Assembly (NCBI GenBank): GCA_030066795.1 | Contig: JASJAW010000017.1 | Coordinates: forward strand, 86,959-150,958 | Direction of reading: 5' to 3' | DNA: 64,000 nucleotides | Origin: Dinoroseobacter sp. | GTDB taxonomy: Bacteria; Pseudomonadota; Alphaproteobacteria; Rhodobacterales; Rhodobacteraceae | Shown here: one piece after another, positions 45,230-55,101 of the stretch | Position numbering within the stretch: the first letter of the stretch is position 1 | Layout: every line of letters begins with the position of its first letter | Program-made: the position numbers and the translations under genes | Notes under the pieces: model-generated | Told to the model about the DNA's origin: nothing | What the model saw: only the letters and a program-made list of their open reading frames with translations | Database searches by the model: none

Positions 45230-46015
45230 ATGGCATCCACGGAAAAAGTTGAAAGCGGGCTGGTCGAGACGGTCAAAACGATCGTTTATGCACTACTGAT
45301 CGCAGGTGTGTTCCGAACGCTGTTCTTCCAACCCTTCTGGATCCCCTCCGGTTCTATGAAAGACACTCTTCTCGTGGGCGACTTCTTGTTCGTCAACAAG
45401 ATGGCCTACGGGTACAGTCGATACTCCTGCCCGTTCTCCATATGTCCAGTCCCGGGCCGCATACTAGGATCTGAGCCAGAGCGGGGCGACATTGCGGTGT
45501 TCCGTCATCCGGTGAATGGTTCTGACTTCATCAAGCGTGTCGTGGGCATGCCGGGCGATACGGTTCAATTCCGTGACGGTCGTATGATCCTGAACGGAGA
45601 GCCCGTGCCACTGGACCCCGACGGCACCTTTGAAGAGGTTTTCGCCCGTCAAGGGCCGATCGGGCATTTCCCTCGCTGCTCCAACGCGCCAGTGGGCGAA
45701 GGCGGGATCTGCGAAAAGGAACGGTTCACCGAAACCCTGCCCGGCGGACGCACACATTCGATCCTGAACATCGAAGACAGTTTCGGTGACAATACCCCAG
45801 AATTCACAGTGCCCGAGGGGCATTTCTTCTTCGTGGGCGACAACCGCGACAACAGCCAGGACAGCCGGTATTCGCAGGCGGTGGGTGGTGTGGGCTTTGT
45901 CCCTTTTGAGAACCTTATCGGTCGCGCGGACCGCGTGATCTTCTCGTCGGCGGGCAAGCGCATGATCTACTTCTGGACCTGGCGCGGCGACCGGTTCTTC
46001 AAGGCGCTCGATTGA
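45230..46015 (+). CDS. lepB: Signal peptidase I
   Basis: 261 residues, family S26. One N-terminal membrane segment (about 14-33), catalytic Ser42 in PSGSM, catalytic Lys102 in [12 protein letters not shown] and the [12 protein letters not shown] box near 195. It removes signal peptides in the periplasm. AGGA (about 45217-45220) eight to nine bases upstream supports ATG 45230; earlier in-frame ATGs at 45194 and 45209 lack spacing. The stop overlaps the rnc start (TTGA). Confidence 0.95.
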   Translation: MASTEKVESGLVETVKTIVYALLIAGVFRTLFFQPFWIPSGSMKDTLLVGDFLFVNKMAYGYSRYSCPFSICPVPGRILGSEPERGDIAVFRHPVNGSDFIKRVVGMPGDTVQFRDGRMILNGEPVPLDPDGTFEEVFARQGPIGHFPRCSNAPVGEGGICEKERFTETLPGGRTHSILNIEDSFGDNTPEFTVPEGHFFFVGDNRDNSQDSRYSQAVGGVGFVPFENLIGRADRVIFSSAGKRMIYFWTWRGDRFFKALD

Positions 46016-46701
46016 AGCTGTCTGGCGAACTCTCCGCGTTTATGGCGCGGTTGGGCTATGAGTTTTCCCAGCCCGAACTTCTGATCCGCGCGGTCACCCA
46101 TCCGTCTCGCAACGCGGGCGTGCGGTCTGATAATCAGCGTCTGGAGTTTCTGGGCGACCGCGTTCTGGGGCTTGTGATGGCTGAGGCGCTGCTGGAGGCA
46201 GATCTGGAGGCGCCGGAGGGCAATCTCGCACCGCGGTTCAATGCGCTTGTCCGCAAGGAGGCTTGTGCCGATGTGGCCCGGGAGGTCGATCTTGGCGACG
46301 TGCTGCGCCTTGGACGGTCGGAAATGAAAACCGGCGGTCGCCGGAAGGACGCCGCTTTGGGCGATGCAATGGAGGCGGTGATCGCTGCGGTCTATCGCGA
46401 CGGCGGGTTTGAAGCGGCAAAACGTGTGGTGCTGCGCCTTTGGGGTGACCGGATTTCGGCCGTTGACGCGGATGCGCGGGACGCCAAGACTGCTTTGCAG
46501 GAATGGGCGCAGGCACGTGGCCTGCCGCCGCCGAGCTACACCGAGGTGGCGCGCACGGGTCCGGATCATGCACCGCAGTTTACAATTGCTGTATCCCTGC
46601 GCAGCGGCGCGTCGGCCAAGGCGCAGGCAGGCAACAAGCGCCAGGCCGAACAGGCTGCAGCGCGGGCTCTCTTGGATGAAATGGAGGCTTCCGATGGCTG
46701 A
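46012..46701 (+). CDS. rnc: Ribonuclease III
   Basis: 229 residues. RNase III signature [13 protein letters not shown] with Glu45 and Asp49, second acidic pair Asp118/Glu121 in [12 protein letters not shown], and a double-strand RNA binding domain from about 157 to 226. It cuts double-stranded RNA in rRNA and mRNA processing. The start is TTG 46012 overlapping the lepB stop. It overlaps era by 8 bases, the classic rnc-era pair. Confidence 0.96.
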   Translation: MKLSGELSAFMARLGYEFSQPELLIRAVTHPSRNAGVRSDNQRLEFLGDRVLGLVMAEALLEADLEAPEGNLAPRFNALVRKEACADVAREVDLGDVLRLGRSEMKTGGRRKDAALGDAMEAVIAAVYRDGGFEAAKRVVLRLWGDRISAVDADARDAKTALQEWAQARGLPPPSYTEVARTGPDHAPQFTIAVSLRSGASAKAQAGNKRQAEQAAARALLDEMEASDG

Positions 46702-47614
46702 AACGAAAACCCGCGCCGGGTTTGTTGCCCTGATCGGCGAGCCGAATGCCGGAAAATCGACGCTCACCAACGCGATGGTGGGGGCCAAAGTCTCTATTGT
46801 GACGCATAAGGTGCAGACAACACGGGCGCGTATCCGGGGTGTGGCGATCGAAGGAGAGGCACAACTGGTGTTTGTCGACACTCCGGGCCTTTTTCGGCCG
46901 CGACGCCGACTGGACCGTGCAATGGTCGCCGCGGCGTGGGGCGGTGCGGCGGATGCCGATATCGTGGTGTTGCTGGTGGAAGCTCATCGCGGGATCACCG
47001 ATGGTGTGCGCGCCATTCTGGAGGCGCTAACTGAGCGGATCACGCCAAAGCAAACCGTGGCGCTGGCGATCAACAAGATCGACCGGGTGAAATCCGAAGT
47101 CTTGTTGGCGCTGACGGAAGAACTGAACGCAGCTTACCCGTTTTCCCAGACCTTCATGATCTCGGCTGAGAAAGGCTATGGCGTTGACGATCTGCGCAGC
47201 TGGCTCGCGGAGACCTTGCCAGAAGGGCCGTGGCTCTATCCCGAGGATCAGATCGCTGATGTGCCGCTCAGGATGATAGCGGCGGAAGTAACCCGAGAGA
47301 AGCTGACATTACGGCTCCATCAAGAATTGCCCTATCAGCTCACGGTCGAGACCGAAAAATGGGACGACCGCAAAGATGGCTCCGTGCGGATCGACCAGCT
47401 TATCTATGTGGCGCGTGACGGACATAAGGGCATCGTACTCGGCCATAAGGGAGAGACGATCAAAGCTGTGTCGAAAGCGGCAAGAGAAGAATTGGCCGAC
47501 TTCTTGGACCGTCCGGTGCATCTCTTCCTGCAGGTCAAGGTGCGCCCGAACTGGTTGGATGAAAAAGAGCGGTTCGACGAGATGGGGCTCGATTTTCGCG
47601 ACGGGAACGCCTGA
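46694..47614 (+). CDS. era: GTPase Era
   Basis: 306 residues. G1 [10 protein letters not shown]3 DTPGLF and G4 NKID identify the GTPase; the C-terminal KH domain carries [18 protein letters not shown] and ends [16 protein letters not shown]. It helps mature 16S rRNA and assemble the 30S subunit. ATG 46694 overlaps the rnc stop by 8 bases; a long in-frame extension upstream lies inside rnc and is not homologous. Confidence 0.97.
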   Translation: MAETKTRAGFVALIGEPNAGKSTLTNAMVGAKVSIVTHKVQTTRARIRGVAIEGEAQLVFVDTPGLFRPRRRLDRAMVAAAWGGAADADIVVLLVEAHRGITDGVRAILEALTERITPKQTVALAINKIDRVKSEVLLALTEELNAAYPFSQTFMISAEKGYGVDDLRSWLAETLPEGPWLYPEDQIADVPLRMIAAEVTREKLTLRLHQELPYQLTVETEKWDDRKDGSVRIDQLIYVARDGHKGIVLGHKGETIKAVSKAAREELADFLDRPVHLFLQVKVRPNWLDEKERFDEMGLDFRDGNA

Positions 47615-47617
47615 GCA

Positions 47618-47953
47618 ATGACCGCACGGTTGGCTTCTGGCCTGTGGGTTCAGGCCTATATGATGCGCTGCCAGATCGAGGGCATTTCCGTCTATGTCGA
47701 GGCGCGAGGGGATGGGACCGCAGGTGCAGTTGTTGTTAAGCTCTGTACGCTCGATGGCAACGCCTGCGCCTATGAACGGCGGTATGATATTCTACGCGAC
47801 ACGCGGTCTTGGGAAGTGCTTGTTGAGGGGCCGGAACCGGAGGTGGATGCGACCCTTGGCCGTGCGCGCGCGCGCGATCCGGATATGTGGATCATCGCGG
47901 TGGAGGACCGCGCGGGGCGACATATGCTGGATGCTCCCGGACTAGAGGGCTGA
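47618..47953 (+). CDS. DUF1491 family protein
   Basis: 111 residues. [28 protein letters not shown] (in part) and the central [18 protein letters not shown] match DUF1491, a small soluble family typically found between era and recO in Rhodobacterales. Function unknown. It is 3 bases after era, so probably co-transcribed. Confidence 0.85.
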   Translation: MTARLASGLWVQAYMMRCQIEGISVYVEARGDGTAGAVVVKLCTLDGNACAYERRYDILRDTRSWEVLVEGPEPEVDATLGRARARDPDMWIIAVEDRAGRHMLDAPGLEG

Positions 47954-48020
47954 GCAGCGGCTTGCCCGGCGGGAAGCCTTCGGCGAGAGTGCGTTTGCAC
48001 GGAAGAAAGGGGCAGGCGCG

Positions 48021-48758
48021 GTGATCGAGTGGCGCGAGGAAGGGGTGTTATTGTCGGCCCGTCCGCACGGGGAAACGTCTGTCATTCTGGATGCCTTCAC
48101 ACGCGTTCACGGGCGGCATCAGGGTGTTGTGCGCGGCGGAGCATCGCGCAAGATGGCGCCAGTATTGCAGCCCGGCGCGCAGCTGGATCTGACATGGAAA
48201 GCACGATTGGAAGATCATCTGGGCGCCTTTACGGTCGAGCCGGTGAAAGGCCGCGCCGCGGCCGTGATGGGCGACCGGCTTGCACTGGCCGCGCTGGGGG
48301 CGGTTCTGGCTCTGACCGGGTTTGCTTTGCCGGAAAGGGCAGCCTATCCGGCATTTTTCGATCAGACAGAGGCGCTGCTCGACGCGTTGACCGAAGGGGT
48401 TGGCTGGTTGCCAGCGTATCTTGATTGGGAGATGGCGCTTCTGGCCGAGATGGGCTTCGGGCTCGACCTGTCGGCCTGTGCCGTGCGCGGCGTGAACGAG
48501 GACCTGTGCTTTATCAGCCCGAAATCCGGGCGTGCGGTAAGCCGCCAGGGTGCGGGCGCGTGGGCTGATCGGCTCCTCCCGCTGCCGCAGGTGATGCTGG
48601 GCGCGCCCGCAGATCTGGCGGGTATTCAGGACGGCTTGGTGACGACCGGGCATTTTCTGGCACATAAGCTGGCCCCATCCCTTGGGGATCGTCCTTTGCC
48701 GGAAGCGCGCGCGCGACTGGTCGATGCATTGGCGCGGCAGGCTCAGACCAGCGGATAG
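48021..48758 (+). CDS. recO: DNA repair protein RecO
   Basis: 245 residues. N-terminal OB fold with [35 protein letters not shown], then the helical C-terminal domain. The start is GTG 48021. It loads RecA with RecR in recombinational repair. Zinc-finger cysteines seen in some RecO are not obvious here. Its 3' end overlaps the convergent thpR gene by 16 bases. Confidence 0.92.
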   Translation: MIEWREEGVLLSARPHGETSVILDAFTRVHGRHQGVVRGGASRKMAPVLQPGAQLDLTWKARLEDHLGAFTVEPVKGRAAAVMGDRLALAALGAVLALTGFALPERAAYPAFFDQTEALLDALTEGVGWLPAYLDWEMALLAEMGFGLDLSACAVRGVNEDLCFISPKSGRAVSRQGAGAWADRLLPLPQVMLGAPADLAGIQDGLVTTGHFLAHKLAPSLGDRPLPEARARLVDALARQAQTSG

Positions 48759-49255
48759 CTCTCCAGTACATCGTGCCGGGCTCCATCGGGGGAGAGCGTG
48801 GAGCGGTAGAGGCAAAATTCGGTCGCTTCAAATTGTGGAACGGGCGTGTGGACGCCCGGCAGAGCCGACGGCGCGCTGCGGCCGCGCGTGAGTGTGACAT
48901 GCGGTCGGAACCGGCGACGCGGAAGGTCGAGGCCCGCGCTGCGCGCGATCGTGCAGACCTGCTTCGCGAGGTTGGTCAGATCCGGGTCTCGGGCAACTTC
49001 GATCACAATCAGGCTCTGTCGGGTGGCAGGATACACCGTAAGCCCGGTGAACCGGAGCAGTGGGGCTGGTGCGCGCAGACGTGAGAGTTCGAAATGGACC
49101 TCATCGAGGACCAAATCCGACACATCCCCCAGAAACGCGAGCGTCAGGTGAAGGTTCTCTTCGGGCACCGGGCGCCCGTGCGTAAGCCCGGCTTGCAGCC
49201 GGATTAACGCCGAGAGGCTCGGTTCCTGGATGGGGAGGGCGATGAAAGCGCGCAT
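48743..49255 (-). CDS. thpR: RNA 2',3'-cyclic phosphodiesterase (ThpR, 2H family)
   Basis: 170 residues. Two HxTx motifs, HLTL at His36 and HVTL at His119, define the 2H phosphoesterase family; RAFIALPI at the N-terminus and [13 protein letters not shown] fit ThpR (formerly 2'-5' RNA ligase). It opens 2',3'-cyclic phosphates on RNA. Convergent with recO, 16 bases of overlap. Confidence 0.88.
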   Translation of the reverse strand: MRAFIALPIQEPSLSALIRLQAGLTHGRPVPEENLHLTLAFLGDVSDLVLDEVHFELSRLRAPAPLLRFTGLTVYPATRQSLIVIEVARDPDLTNLAKQVCTIARSAGLDLPRRRFRPHVTLTRGRSAPSALPGVHTPVPQFEATEFCLYRSTLSPDGARHDVLESYPLV

Positions 49256-49283
49256 GGGCGCAACCTAGGCGGCAGAACGGCAA

Positions 49284-49311
49284 CGAAAAACCCCCGGCGC
49301 GAGGCCGGGGG
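49284..49311 (-). terminator. Intrinsic terminator after mcd
   Basis: CCCCCGGC (49291-49298)/GCCGGGGG (49304-49311), 8 pairs, 5-base loop; on the minus strand it is followed by TTTTTCGTTG. It ends the mcd transcript. Confidence 0.9.
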
Positions 49312-49337
49312 CTCCGTATGTTGGAAAGATACGCGGT

Positions 49338-51032
49338 TCAGCCGAGCAGGCGACGCGCGATGACCTGTGCCTGGATCTCGCCGGCGCCCTCAAAGATGTT
49401 GAGGATGCGCGCGTCGCAAAGGATACGGCTGACCGCGTATTCCAGCGCGAAGCCGTTGCCGCCGTGGATTTGCAACGCGTTGTCGGCAGCGGCCCAGGCC
49501 ACGCGGGCGCCGAGTAGCTTGGCCATGCCGGCCTCCACATCGCAGCGCTGGCCGTGATCCTTTTCCCAGGCGGAGAAGTAGGTCAGCTGGCGCGCGACCA
49601 TGATCTCGACTGCCATCATCGCGAGCTTGCTCGAGACCCGCGGGAAAGCGATCAGTGACTTGCCGAACTGCTTGCGGTCCTCGGCATACTGCATGCCGAC
49701 ATCCAGCGCGGACTGGGCGACACCGATGGCCCGCGCCGCGGTCTGGATCCGGGCGCTTTCAAACGTCTCCATGAGTTGTTTGAAGCCTTTGCCCTCTTCC
49801 TGACCCAGAAGGTTTTCCCCCTTCACTTTGAAGTCGTCGAAATTGACGGTGTATTCCTTCATGCCGCGATAGCCGAGTACCTCGATCTCGCCGCCGGAGA
49901 TCCCAGGATCCTGCCAGGGCTGCTCGTCGGTGCCGGGGGTTTTTTCGGCCATGAACATCGACAGGCCTTTATAGTTGTCCGTATCCGGGACGGTCCGGGC
50001 AAGCACAGTCATGACATGGGTGCGCGCGGCGTGGGTAATCCAGGTCTTGTTGCCGTTGATGATCCAATCGCCGTTTTCGTCCTTTACAGCCTTAGTGCGC
50101 AAGGCACCGAGGTCGGACCCGGTGTTGGGCTCGGTGAAGACTGCGGTGGGTAGAATTTCACCGGACGCAAGGCCCGGAAGCCATTTCTCCTTTTGCTCCT
50201 GCGTGCCGCCAGCGATCACCAGTTCGGCTGCGATCTCGGAGCGTGTGCCCAGCGAGCCCACGCCGATATATCCGCGCGACAATTCTTCGGAGACCACGCA
50301 CATGGATGCTTTCGACAGACCCAGCCCGCCAAACTCTTCGGGAATGGTCAGCCCGAACACGCCCATCTCGGCCAATTCCTCGATAATTTCCATCGGGATC
50401 AGCTCGTCCTTAAGGTGCCATTCATGGGCGTCGGGAAGAACGCGGTCGACGGTATAGCGGCGGAACTGTTCTCGGATCATCTCCAACTCTTCGTCGAGCC
50501 CGGTGGCCCCGACAGTGATCTCGGCAGAGCGTTCCTGCATAAGCGCGACGAGGCGCGAGCGCACGGCGAGCGTGTTACCCTGCTGGGTCAAGGTCATAAC
50601 CGCGTCGTCCATTAGGACGCTCTGGTCTTCCTGCGTCAGGCCCAGATCCTGCAGGCGAACGATTTCGCCCTGGTTCATCGGGATCCCGCCGTAGATCTGC
50701 CAGAGGTATTCTCCAAAGGCGATCTGGTGGATCAGCTGTTCCACCTCGCCAAACTTATCCTCGGACTTCAGACGTTTGGCCCAGTTCTGCATCTGGCGGA
50801 GCGACTCGACATATGTCGCCAGCCACGCCAGCCCGTGCGCCGCTGTCTGATCCGCTTCCAGCAGATCGCCGGAAATCCGGCCGTCTTTCGTAAAGCGCAC
50901 TTTCAGGATCTCGACAGCTTTTGCCAAGACAGCCTCTGCCGGGGCAACCGCCGCGCCGGTGAGGTCCAGAAGGTTGGGGAGGACCGTCGTCTGGGCCTCT
51001 GTCAGGGCAATGTCCTGTCCATCATGGGGCAT
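49338..51032 (-). CDS. mcd: (2S)-methylsuccinyl-CoA dehydrogenase
   Basis: 564 residues, about 170 longer at the N-terminus than ordinary acyl-CoA dehydrogenases; this extension is typical of Mcd. The conserved core has GLTIPEEFGGLGLSK, TEPNTGSDLGALRT, YRGMKEYTVNFDDFKV, QTAARAIGVAQSALDVGMQYAEDRKQFG and IHGGNGFALEYAVSRILCDARI. NIFEGAGEIQ holds the expected catalytic Glu. It oxidises methylsuccinyl-CoA to mesaconyl-CoA in the ethylmalonyl-CoA pathway; electrons go to ETF. A different acyl-CoA dehydrogenase is less likely because of the extension. Confidence 0.85.
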   Translation of the reverse strand: MPHDGQDIALTEAQTTVLPNLLDLTGAAVAPAEAVLAKAVEILKVRFTKDGRISGDLLEADQTAAHGLAWLATYVESLRQMQNWAKRLKSEDKFGEVEQLIHQIAFGEYLWQIYGGIPMNQGEIVRLQDLGLTQEDQSVLMDDAVMTLTQQGNTLAVRSRLVALMQERSAEITVGATGLDEELEMIREQFRRYTVDRVLPDAHEWHLKDELIPMEIIEELAEMGVFGLTIPEEFGGLGLSKASMCVVSEELSRGYIGVGSLGTRSEIAAELVIAGGTQEQKEKWLPGLASGEILPTAVFTEPNTGSDLGALRTKAVKDENGDWIINGNKTWITHAARTHVMTVLARTVPDTDNYKGLSMFMAEKTPGTDEQPWQDPGISGGEIEVLGYRGMKEYTVNFDDFKVKGENLLGQEEGKGFKQLMETFESARIQTAARAIGVAQSALDVGMQYAEDRKQFGKSLIAFPRVSSKLAMMAVEIMVARQLTYFSAWEKDHGQRCDVEAGMAKLLGARVAWAAADNALQIHGGNGFALEYAVSRILCDARILNIFEGAGEIQAQVIARRLLG

Positions 51033-51073
51033 CGTTCATCTCCAAATCTCTTGATCGCATTCGGGATAGGGTG

Positions 51074-51105
51074 TTTGCAGGCGCAGCGCAAGAAAAATTC
51101 GCAAA
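51074..51105. promoter_or_regulatory. TTTGC/GCAAA inverted half-sites upstream of mcd
   Basis: TTTGCAGG (51074-51081) and TTCGCAAA (51098-51105) are imperfect copies of TTTGCAAA, the half-site I recall for short-chain acyl-CoA regulators (ScfR/RamB-type) of alphaproteobacteria. They lie about 45 to 70 bases before the mcd start. The remaining region to 51322 shows nothing else clear. Confidence 0.35.
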
Positions 51106-51322
51106 CGCGGCATTCCGCGAAGGATTATAACCAAGCGCTAGTATTTTCCGCGGCTGTGACAAGCCAAATCAACATGATATCCGCGGATTGGCCATGCGAC
51201 GGCTCGGGGCGTCTTTGCATGCTGCGATGCCAAACGACCTGGCTCGAATCGCCGCAGGTTCTGAGGGACCTTGTGCAGATGCTGAGAGACAGATATGGCG
51301 CCCGGCAAAGGGACACCACTTC

Positions 51323-52087
51323 ATGGAAATTCTGGACGCTCTGCCGATTTGGACACTCGCCTTTCTGGTGGGCGTCGCGCTCTTCGCTGGCGTAGTGAAA
51401 GGCGCGGTTGGGTTCGCTATGCCGCTGATTATGATGTCAGGCTTGTCCGCAGTTTTGCCGGTACCAGTGGCCCTCGGAGGGCTTATCCTGCCCACACTGG
51501 TAATGAACATATGGCAGGCGCTGCGCGGAGGCGTTTCCGCCCTGATCGGCGCGGCTAAGGTGCACTGGCGACTACTCGCGTTGGTGCTGTTTTTTATTAT
51601 GCTTTCAGGACAACTCGTGCTCGCGTTGCCGGAAAACCTGCTTTCCGGAATGATCGGCGTTCCCGTGACACTCTATGCCGCCAGCCAACTTCTTGGATGG
51701 AGGCTCGTCGTCGCTCCCCAACACCGCCGCCGGGCCGAACTAGGTACTGGTGTCGTTGCCGGGTTCTTCGGGGGGTTTTCGGGGATATGGGGGCCGCCCA
51801 TCGTGGCCTATCTCTCTGCGTTGGATACGCCAAAAGCAGATCAAGTGCGTGCGCAGGGGATGCTCTACGGGCTTGGTAGTGTCGTGTTTTTATTGACTCA
51901 TCTGCGCACCGGTGTCGTCACAGATACAACACTTGAATTGTCCGCCGTGCTCTTGGTCCCGGCGGCAATCGGAATGGCGGTCGGATTTTGGCTGCAAGAC
52001 AAAATGGACCAAGACCGCTTCCGTCAGGCCACTATGGTTTTGCTGCTGATTGCGGGCTTAAACCTGATCCGCCGCGCGCTTATGTGA
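51323..52087 (+). CDS. TauE/SafE-family permease
   Basis: 254 residues with about eight hydrophobic segments and the family pattern FAGVVKGAVGFAMPLIMMSG near residue 21 and VVAGFFGGFSGIWGPPIVAYL near 145. It is probably an exporter of small organic or sulfur anions. AAAGGGA about nine bases upstream supports ATG 51323; a longer frame starting with TTG 51188 is open but has no membrane sequence. Convergent with the acyltransferase gene, 8 bases of overlap. No regulator next to it, unlike the one at 6582. Confidence 0.78.
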   Translation: MEILDALPIWTLAFLVGVALFAGVVKGAVGFAMPLIMMSGLSAVLPVPVALGGLILPTLVMNIWQALRGGVSALIGAAKVHWRLLALVLFFIMLSGQLVLALPENLLSGMIGVPVTLYAASQLLGWRLVVAPQHRRRAELGTGVVAGFFGGFSGIWGPPIVAYLSALDTPKADQVRAQGMLYGLGSVVFLLTHLRTGVVTDTTLELSAVLLVPAAIGMAVGFWLQDKMDQDRFRQATMVLLLIAGLNLIRRALM

Positions 52088-52955
52088 GGCTGAGGGTTCT
52101 TTCTCTCAACCATTCCATGAATCCGCGTGGGTTTGATTTCCACTGCGCGACCTCGCCGTCCGACAATGCAGTACCAACGACAGGGGCCTGCGGTTTGTTG
52201 AGCGCGTGCACCACTTCATGAAGCAGCAATCCCTGACGCAGAACCGGCGAGATACGGTTTGCTATCTGATAAAGTCGTGAATTCTGCCCCGGGAAATGTA
52301 CCGGAAGCACCTTTGCCCCGCTCCGCTGGATCAATTTAGCGGTAAATGGGTTCCATTCCCGTTCAATTGCTGGGCCAAACCATGTCTCCGAACTTGCGAC
52401 CACGCCTGAGGGGAAAACAACGATAACCCCCTCCTCTGCAAGATGTTCCATAGCCGCCTTGCGCATCTCGAGGTTTTTTTGAAGCGCGTCATCCTCGTGT
52501 GGAAACGGAACGGGGATCATGAAGTCCTGTATCTCTTCCACGTCGGTCAGCAACGAGCGGGTCAGAATCTTGTAATCGGTGCGCACCCTCCCGATCAAAT
52601 CGGCGAGGATCATACCGTCCACCAGCCCATGAGGGTGGTTTGCAACGATAACCAGAGGGCCGCTGACCGGGATATTTGAGATCTGCTCGGCGGGCGTGGT
52701 GAGCGGGATGCCCATGATGTCCAGTGACCGGCGCCAAAAGGCTTGTCCGTGGGGCACACCCTGGCGTTCGAACATGCGTATCAATCGCAGCAGCCGGAGC
52801 TTGCCTGTCACCATCTCAATCGCCCGAATGACAAATGCTGCACGAGGATCCGTAAAAGTCCTGGCATAGGACAGGTTCCGCCCGTCATAAGGCTCGCCAT
52901 TCTGCTCCGGCGCACGAGTCGGCGCCGCAGAGCCTTGTAGGGTGCTGTCTGTCAC
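52080..52955 (-). CDS. PlsC-like lysophospholipid/acyl acyltransferase
   Basis: 291 residues. VIVANHPHGLVDGMILADLIGR (in part) is the acyltransferase site, with HGLVD in place of the usual HX4D, and IVVFPSGVVASS corresponds to the FPEG-like second motif; no N-terminal membrane segment. It may acylate a lipid in the cytoplasmic membrane; in Rhodobacterales such proteins act on ornithine or sulfonate lipids, which cannot be decided here. The start is GTG 52955, seven bases after AAGGGA; an ATG further up would overlap the HPr gene. Confidence 0.78.
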   Translation of the reverse strand: MTDSTLQGSAAPTRAPEQNGEPYDGRNLSYARTFTDPRAAFVIRAIEMVTGKLRLLRLIRMFERQGVPHGQAFWRRSLDIMGIPLTTPAEQISNIPVSGPLVIVANHPHGLVDGMILADLIGRVRTDYKILTRSLLTDVEEIQDFMIPVPFPHEDDALQKNLEMRKAAMEHLAEEGVIVVFPSGVVASSETWFGPAIEREWNPFTAKLIQRSGAKVLPVHFPGQNSRLYQIANRISPVLRQGLLLHEVVHALNKPQAPVVGTALSDGEVAQWKSNPRGFMEWLRERTLSLT

Positions 52956-53016
52956 GGAAATTCCCTTGTACTCGCCCGATCCCGCCGCTTGGGGATCTCC
53001 GTTCGATATCGACTGT

Positions 53017-53286
53017 TCAGAATTCTTCGCCAAATCGGTTCGCCACGAGCGCCTCGAGCGCAGCAGCAAGTTCGCGGGCGGCAGGCCCCTTGGTTTCCAC
53101 TTGGATGGACGTGCCCTTGCTTGCGGCAAGCATCAATAGCCCCATGATCGAATCGCCAGCCGCCGACAGACCGTCTTTTTCGACCTCGGCGCTGGCATCA
53201 TGCGCTTCTACACATTCCACAAATTTCGCCGAAGCACGGGCATGTAGCCCTTTTTCATTTACGATATGCAATTCCTGGCGGATCAT
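53017..53286 (-). CDS. ptsH: HPr phosphocarrier protein
   Basis: 89 residues. His15 in GLHARAS accepts phosphate from enzyme I; Ser46 in GDSIMGLLML is exactly placed to be phosphorylated by HPr kinase. No PTS permease is nearby, so this HPr is part of a regulatory system. It lies 11 bases after the EIIA gene. Enzyme I is not in the window. Confidence 0.95.
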   Translation of the reverse strand: MIRQELHIVNEKGLHARASAKFVECVEAHDASAEVEKDGLSAAGDSIMGLLMLAASKGTSIQVETKGPAARELAAALEALVANRFGEEF

Positions 53287-53297
53287 CTGACCTCCCC

Positions 53298-53687
53298 TCA
53301 GACAGTCCCATCAAAGCTATTTATATACTTGCGACCGGCCTCCAGAGAAAGCCTAACTGCGTCTGCGAGGGACTCGTGTCGGGATTTTGCCAGTTTGATA
53401 AGCATCGGCAGATTTGCCCCGTACAGGATTTGACGATTCTTAGGAGAGCAGGCGCGCAAGCTCAAGTTGGAAGGAGAGCCGCCGAACATATCGGTGACAA
53501 CCACCACGCCTGATCCCTGATCCACTTCGTCTGCTGCGGCGCAGATCTCGGCTTGCTTCGCGTCGCGGTCGCATTCGTCAGAGATCGAAATAGCGCGTGT
53601 CGCTGTCTGTTTGCCCACCACGTGTTCGACCGCCGCGAGGTATTCCCGCGCCAGTCCCCCATGTGCAACGATCACGACTCCGATCAC
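53298..53687 (-). CDS. PTS EIIA component, mannose family (regulatory)
   Basis: 129 residues. VIVAHGGLAREYL has the phosphorylated His9, and VVVVTDMFGGSPSNLSL is the second conserved block of mannose-type EIIA. No EIIB or EIIC is present, so it is probably a phosphoryl acceptor controlling other proteins. The start is GTG 53687, with AAAGGA just upstream; an ATG further up would extend into rapZ. Followed by HPr. Confidence 0.88.
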   Translation of the reverse strand: MIGVVIVAHGGLAREYLAAVEHVVGKQTATRAISISDECDRDAKQAEICAAADEVDQGSGVVVVTDMFGGSPSNLSLRACSPKNRQILYGANLPMLIKLAKSRHESLADAVRLSLEAGRKYINSFDGTV

Positions 53688-53697
53688 ACGACGTCCT

Positions 53698-54624
53698 TTA
53701 CACGTGGCTCTGCGAGGCCACATTCCGCCCTTCCAACTCCCGGTGCCTTATAGACACCCGCCAGCCGTTGGCGGCAAGGGCCGCGGCAAGCTTTTCAGTT
53801 AGCGCAACACTTCGGTGTTGCCCGCCAGTGCAGCCAAAGGCGATGGATAGATGCGATTTGCCTTCATCTGCATAGGCCGGCAACAGCAAACGAGTCATCG
53901 ACAGGATGTGCTCAAAGAACGGGGCAAATCGCGGATCGGTCGATACATAATCTGCAACTTCGTGAGACCGGCCGTCCAACGCACGGAGGGAAGCGTTCCA
54001 ATAAGGATTCTTCAGAAAACGAACGTCAAAGACCATGTCAGCGCTGGGTGGAACACCACGCTTGTACGAAAACGACTGAAGAGAGATTGACAGTCGCTGC
54101 TCATCGGCCTGCCCAAACCAGCGTGCAAGCTCTGCCCTCAGGTCATGCGGGCTCATGTCAGAAGTATCAATGAGTGTATCGGCCTTGTCTCGGACCGGGC
54201 TAAGCAGGCTCGTCTCCCGGCGAATGCCGTCGATGGGACTCTCAGCTGGCGCCATTGGGTGGCGGCGACGGGTTTCGGAATAGCGGCGAAGTAGTTTTTC
54301 GTCGGTGCAATCCAGATAAACAAGTTCAGGTTGAATTCGAGAATCGTGCTGCAGCATGCTTAGCAGGTCCAGTAAACCCTCTACGCTGAAGTCGCGGGTG
54401 CGAACGTCGAGGCCCAAGGCAATCGGGCGCGTGAGTGGCGGTCCGTCGAGAAGTCGCGGCACCAAGGATAAAGGGATATTGTCGATGGCTTCGAACCCCA
54501 TATCCTCCAACACCCGGATAGCAGTCGTCCGTCCGGCGCCGGATGGCCCTGTCACCAAGACCAAGTCGGCACGGTCCGCTAATTGCGGCGATGTGTCGGC
54601 TGTGTCTGTGGCTGACTGCTTCAT
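53698..54624 (-). CDS. rapZ: RNase adapter protein RapZ (YvcJ family)
   Basis: 308 residues. The P-loop is GPSGAGRTT (26-34) with Arg instead of the usual Lys; I recall this as common in alphaproteobacteria. The C-terminal RapZ domain has SFSYKRGVPPSADMVFDVRFLKNPYW (in part) and IAFGCTGGQHRSVALTE. In E. coli RapZ binds glucosamine metabolites and guides RNase E to small RNAs. Genetic neighbours HPr and EIIA match the usual PTS-linked setting. It starts 25 bases after hprK stops. Confidence 0.92.
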   Translation of the reverse strand: MKQSATDTADTSPQLADRADLVLVTGPSGAGRTTAIRVLEDMGFEAIDNIPLSLVPRLLDGPPLTRPIALGLDVRTRDFSVEGLLDLLSMLQHDSRIQPELVYLDCTDEKLLRRYSETRRRHPMAPAESPIDGIRRETSLLSPVRDKADTLIDTSDMSPHDLRAELARWFGQADEQRLSISLQSFSYKRGVPPSADMVFDVRFLKNPYWNASLRALDGRSHEVADYVSTDPRFAPFFEHILSMTRLLLPAYADEGKSHLSIAFGCTGGQHRSVALTEKLAAALAANGWRVSIRHRELEGRNVASQSHV

Positions 54625-54648
54625 GTCTAACTTCCGATTGCTGTCCGA

Positions 54649-55098
54649 TCAGTCCGACCGTCCATATCTGAGATATTGTAGAATTGAGGCGGGAAAATGG
54701 GGACCCTCCACCTTGTGAAGACAGGGAATTTCCAAGCCAAGAATTTCCCGTGTCCGCCATGGGGGAAGGCGATCGGTTTCCAGGGACCCAAGATCAACCA
54801 CCAGCGCGACCTGCGCGCGGCGCAGGACGTTCGCACGCAGGACACCCACACCTCGGGCTTCTATACGTCCAAAGATGTTTGGTGCCGGAGCGGCAATGAG
54901 CAAATCGTCAGATCGTGAAAGTGCGGTCTGGTCGTCGCTGATCAGGTCCGCGCCCAGAGCGATAAGCTGTAGGGCGATCGCCGATTTTCCGCTTCCGGAC
55001 GGTCCCGTCAACAGAACAGCGCGCCCACCTTCAGCAATGGCAGTGGCAGGAATAATCTGATCCAAGGGTGAGGCGCTATGACTGGCGGACCGGGCCAC
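54649..55098 (-). CDS. hprK: HPr kinase/phosphorylase, short alphaproteobacterial form
   Basis: 149 residues, only the kinase core; the N-terminal domain of Gram-positive HprK is missing, as usual in alphaproteobacteria. Walker A GPSGSGKSA (32-40), the Asp pair DD at 55-56 and the signature GRIEARGVG (77-85) are intact. It phosphorylates HPr at Ser46. The gene lies 3 bases after chvG, so the two-component system and this kinase share a transcript. Confidence 0.9.
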   Translation of the reverse strand: MARSASHSASPLDQIIPATAIAEGGRAVLLTGPSGSGKSAIALQLIALGADLISDDQTALSRSDDLLIAAPAPNIFGRIEARGVGVLRANVLRRAQVALVVDLGSLETDRLPPWRTREILGLEIPCLHKVEGPHFPASILQYLRYGRSD

Positions 55099-55101
55099 GG
55101 G

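Noticed and set aside
51188-51322. Longer form of the TauE/SafE gene from TTG 51188
   Set aside because: The added 45 residues are not membrane-like; AAAGGGA precedes ATG 51323.
53776-54624. RapZ inactivated by Arg in the P-loop
   Set aside because: GPSGAGRTT departs from the usual Lys, but the rest of the protein is intact and I recall the same change in other alphaproteobacteria.
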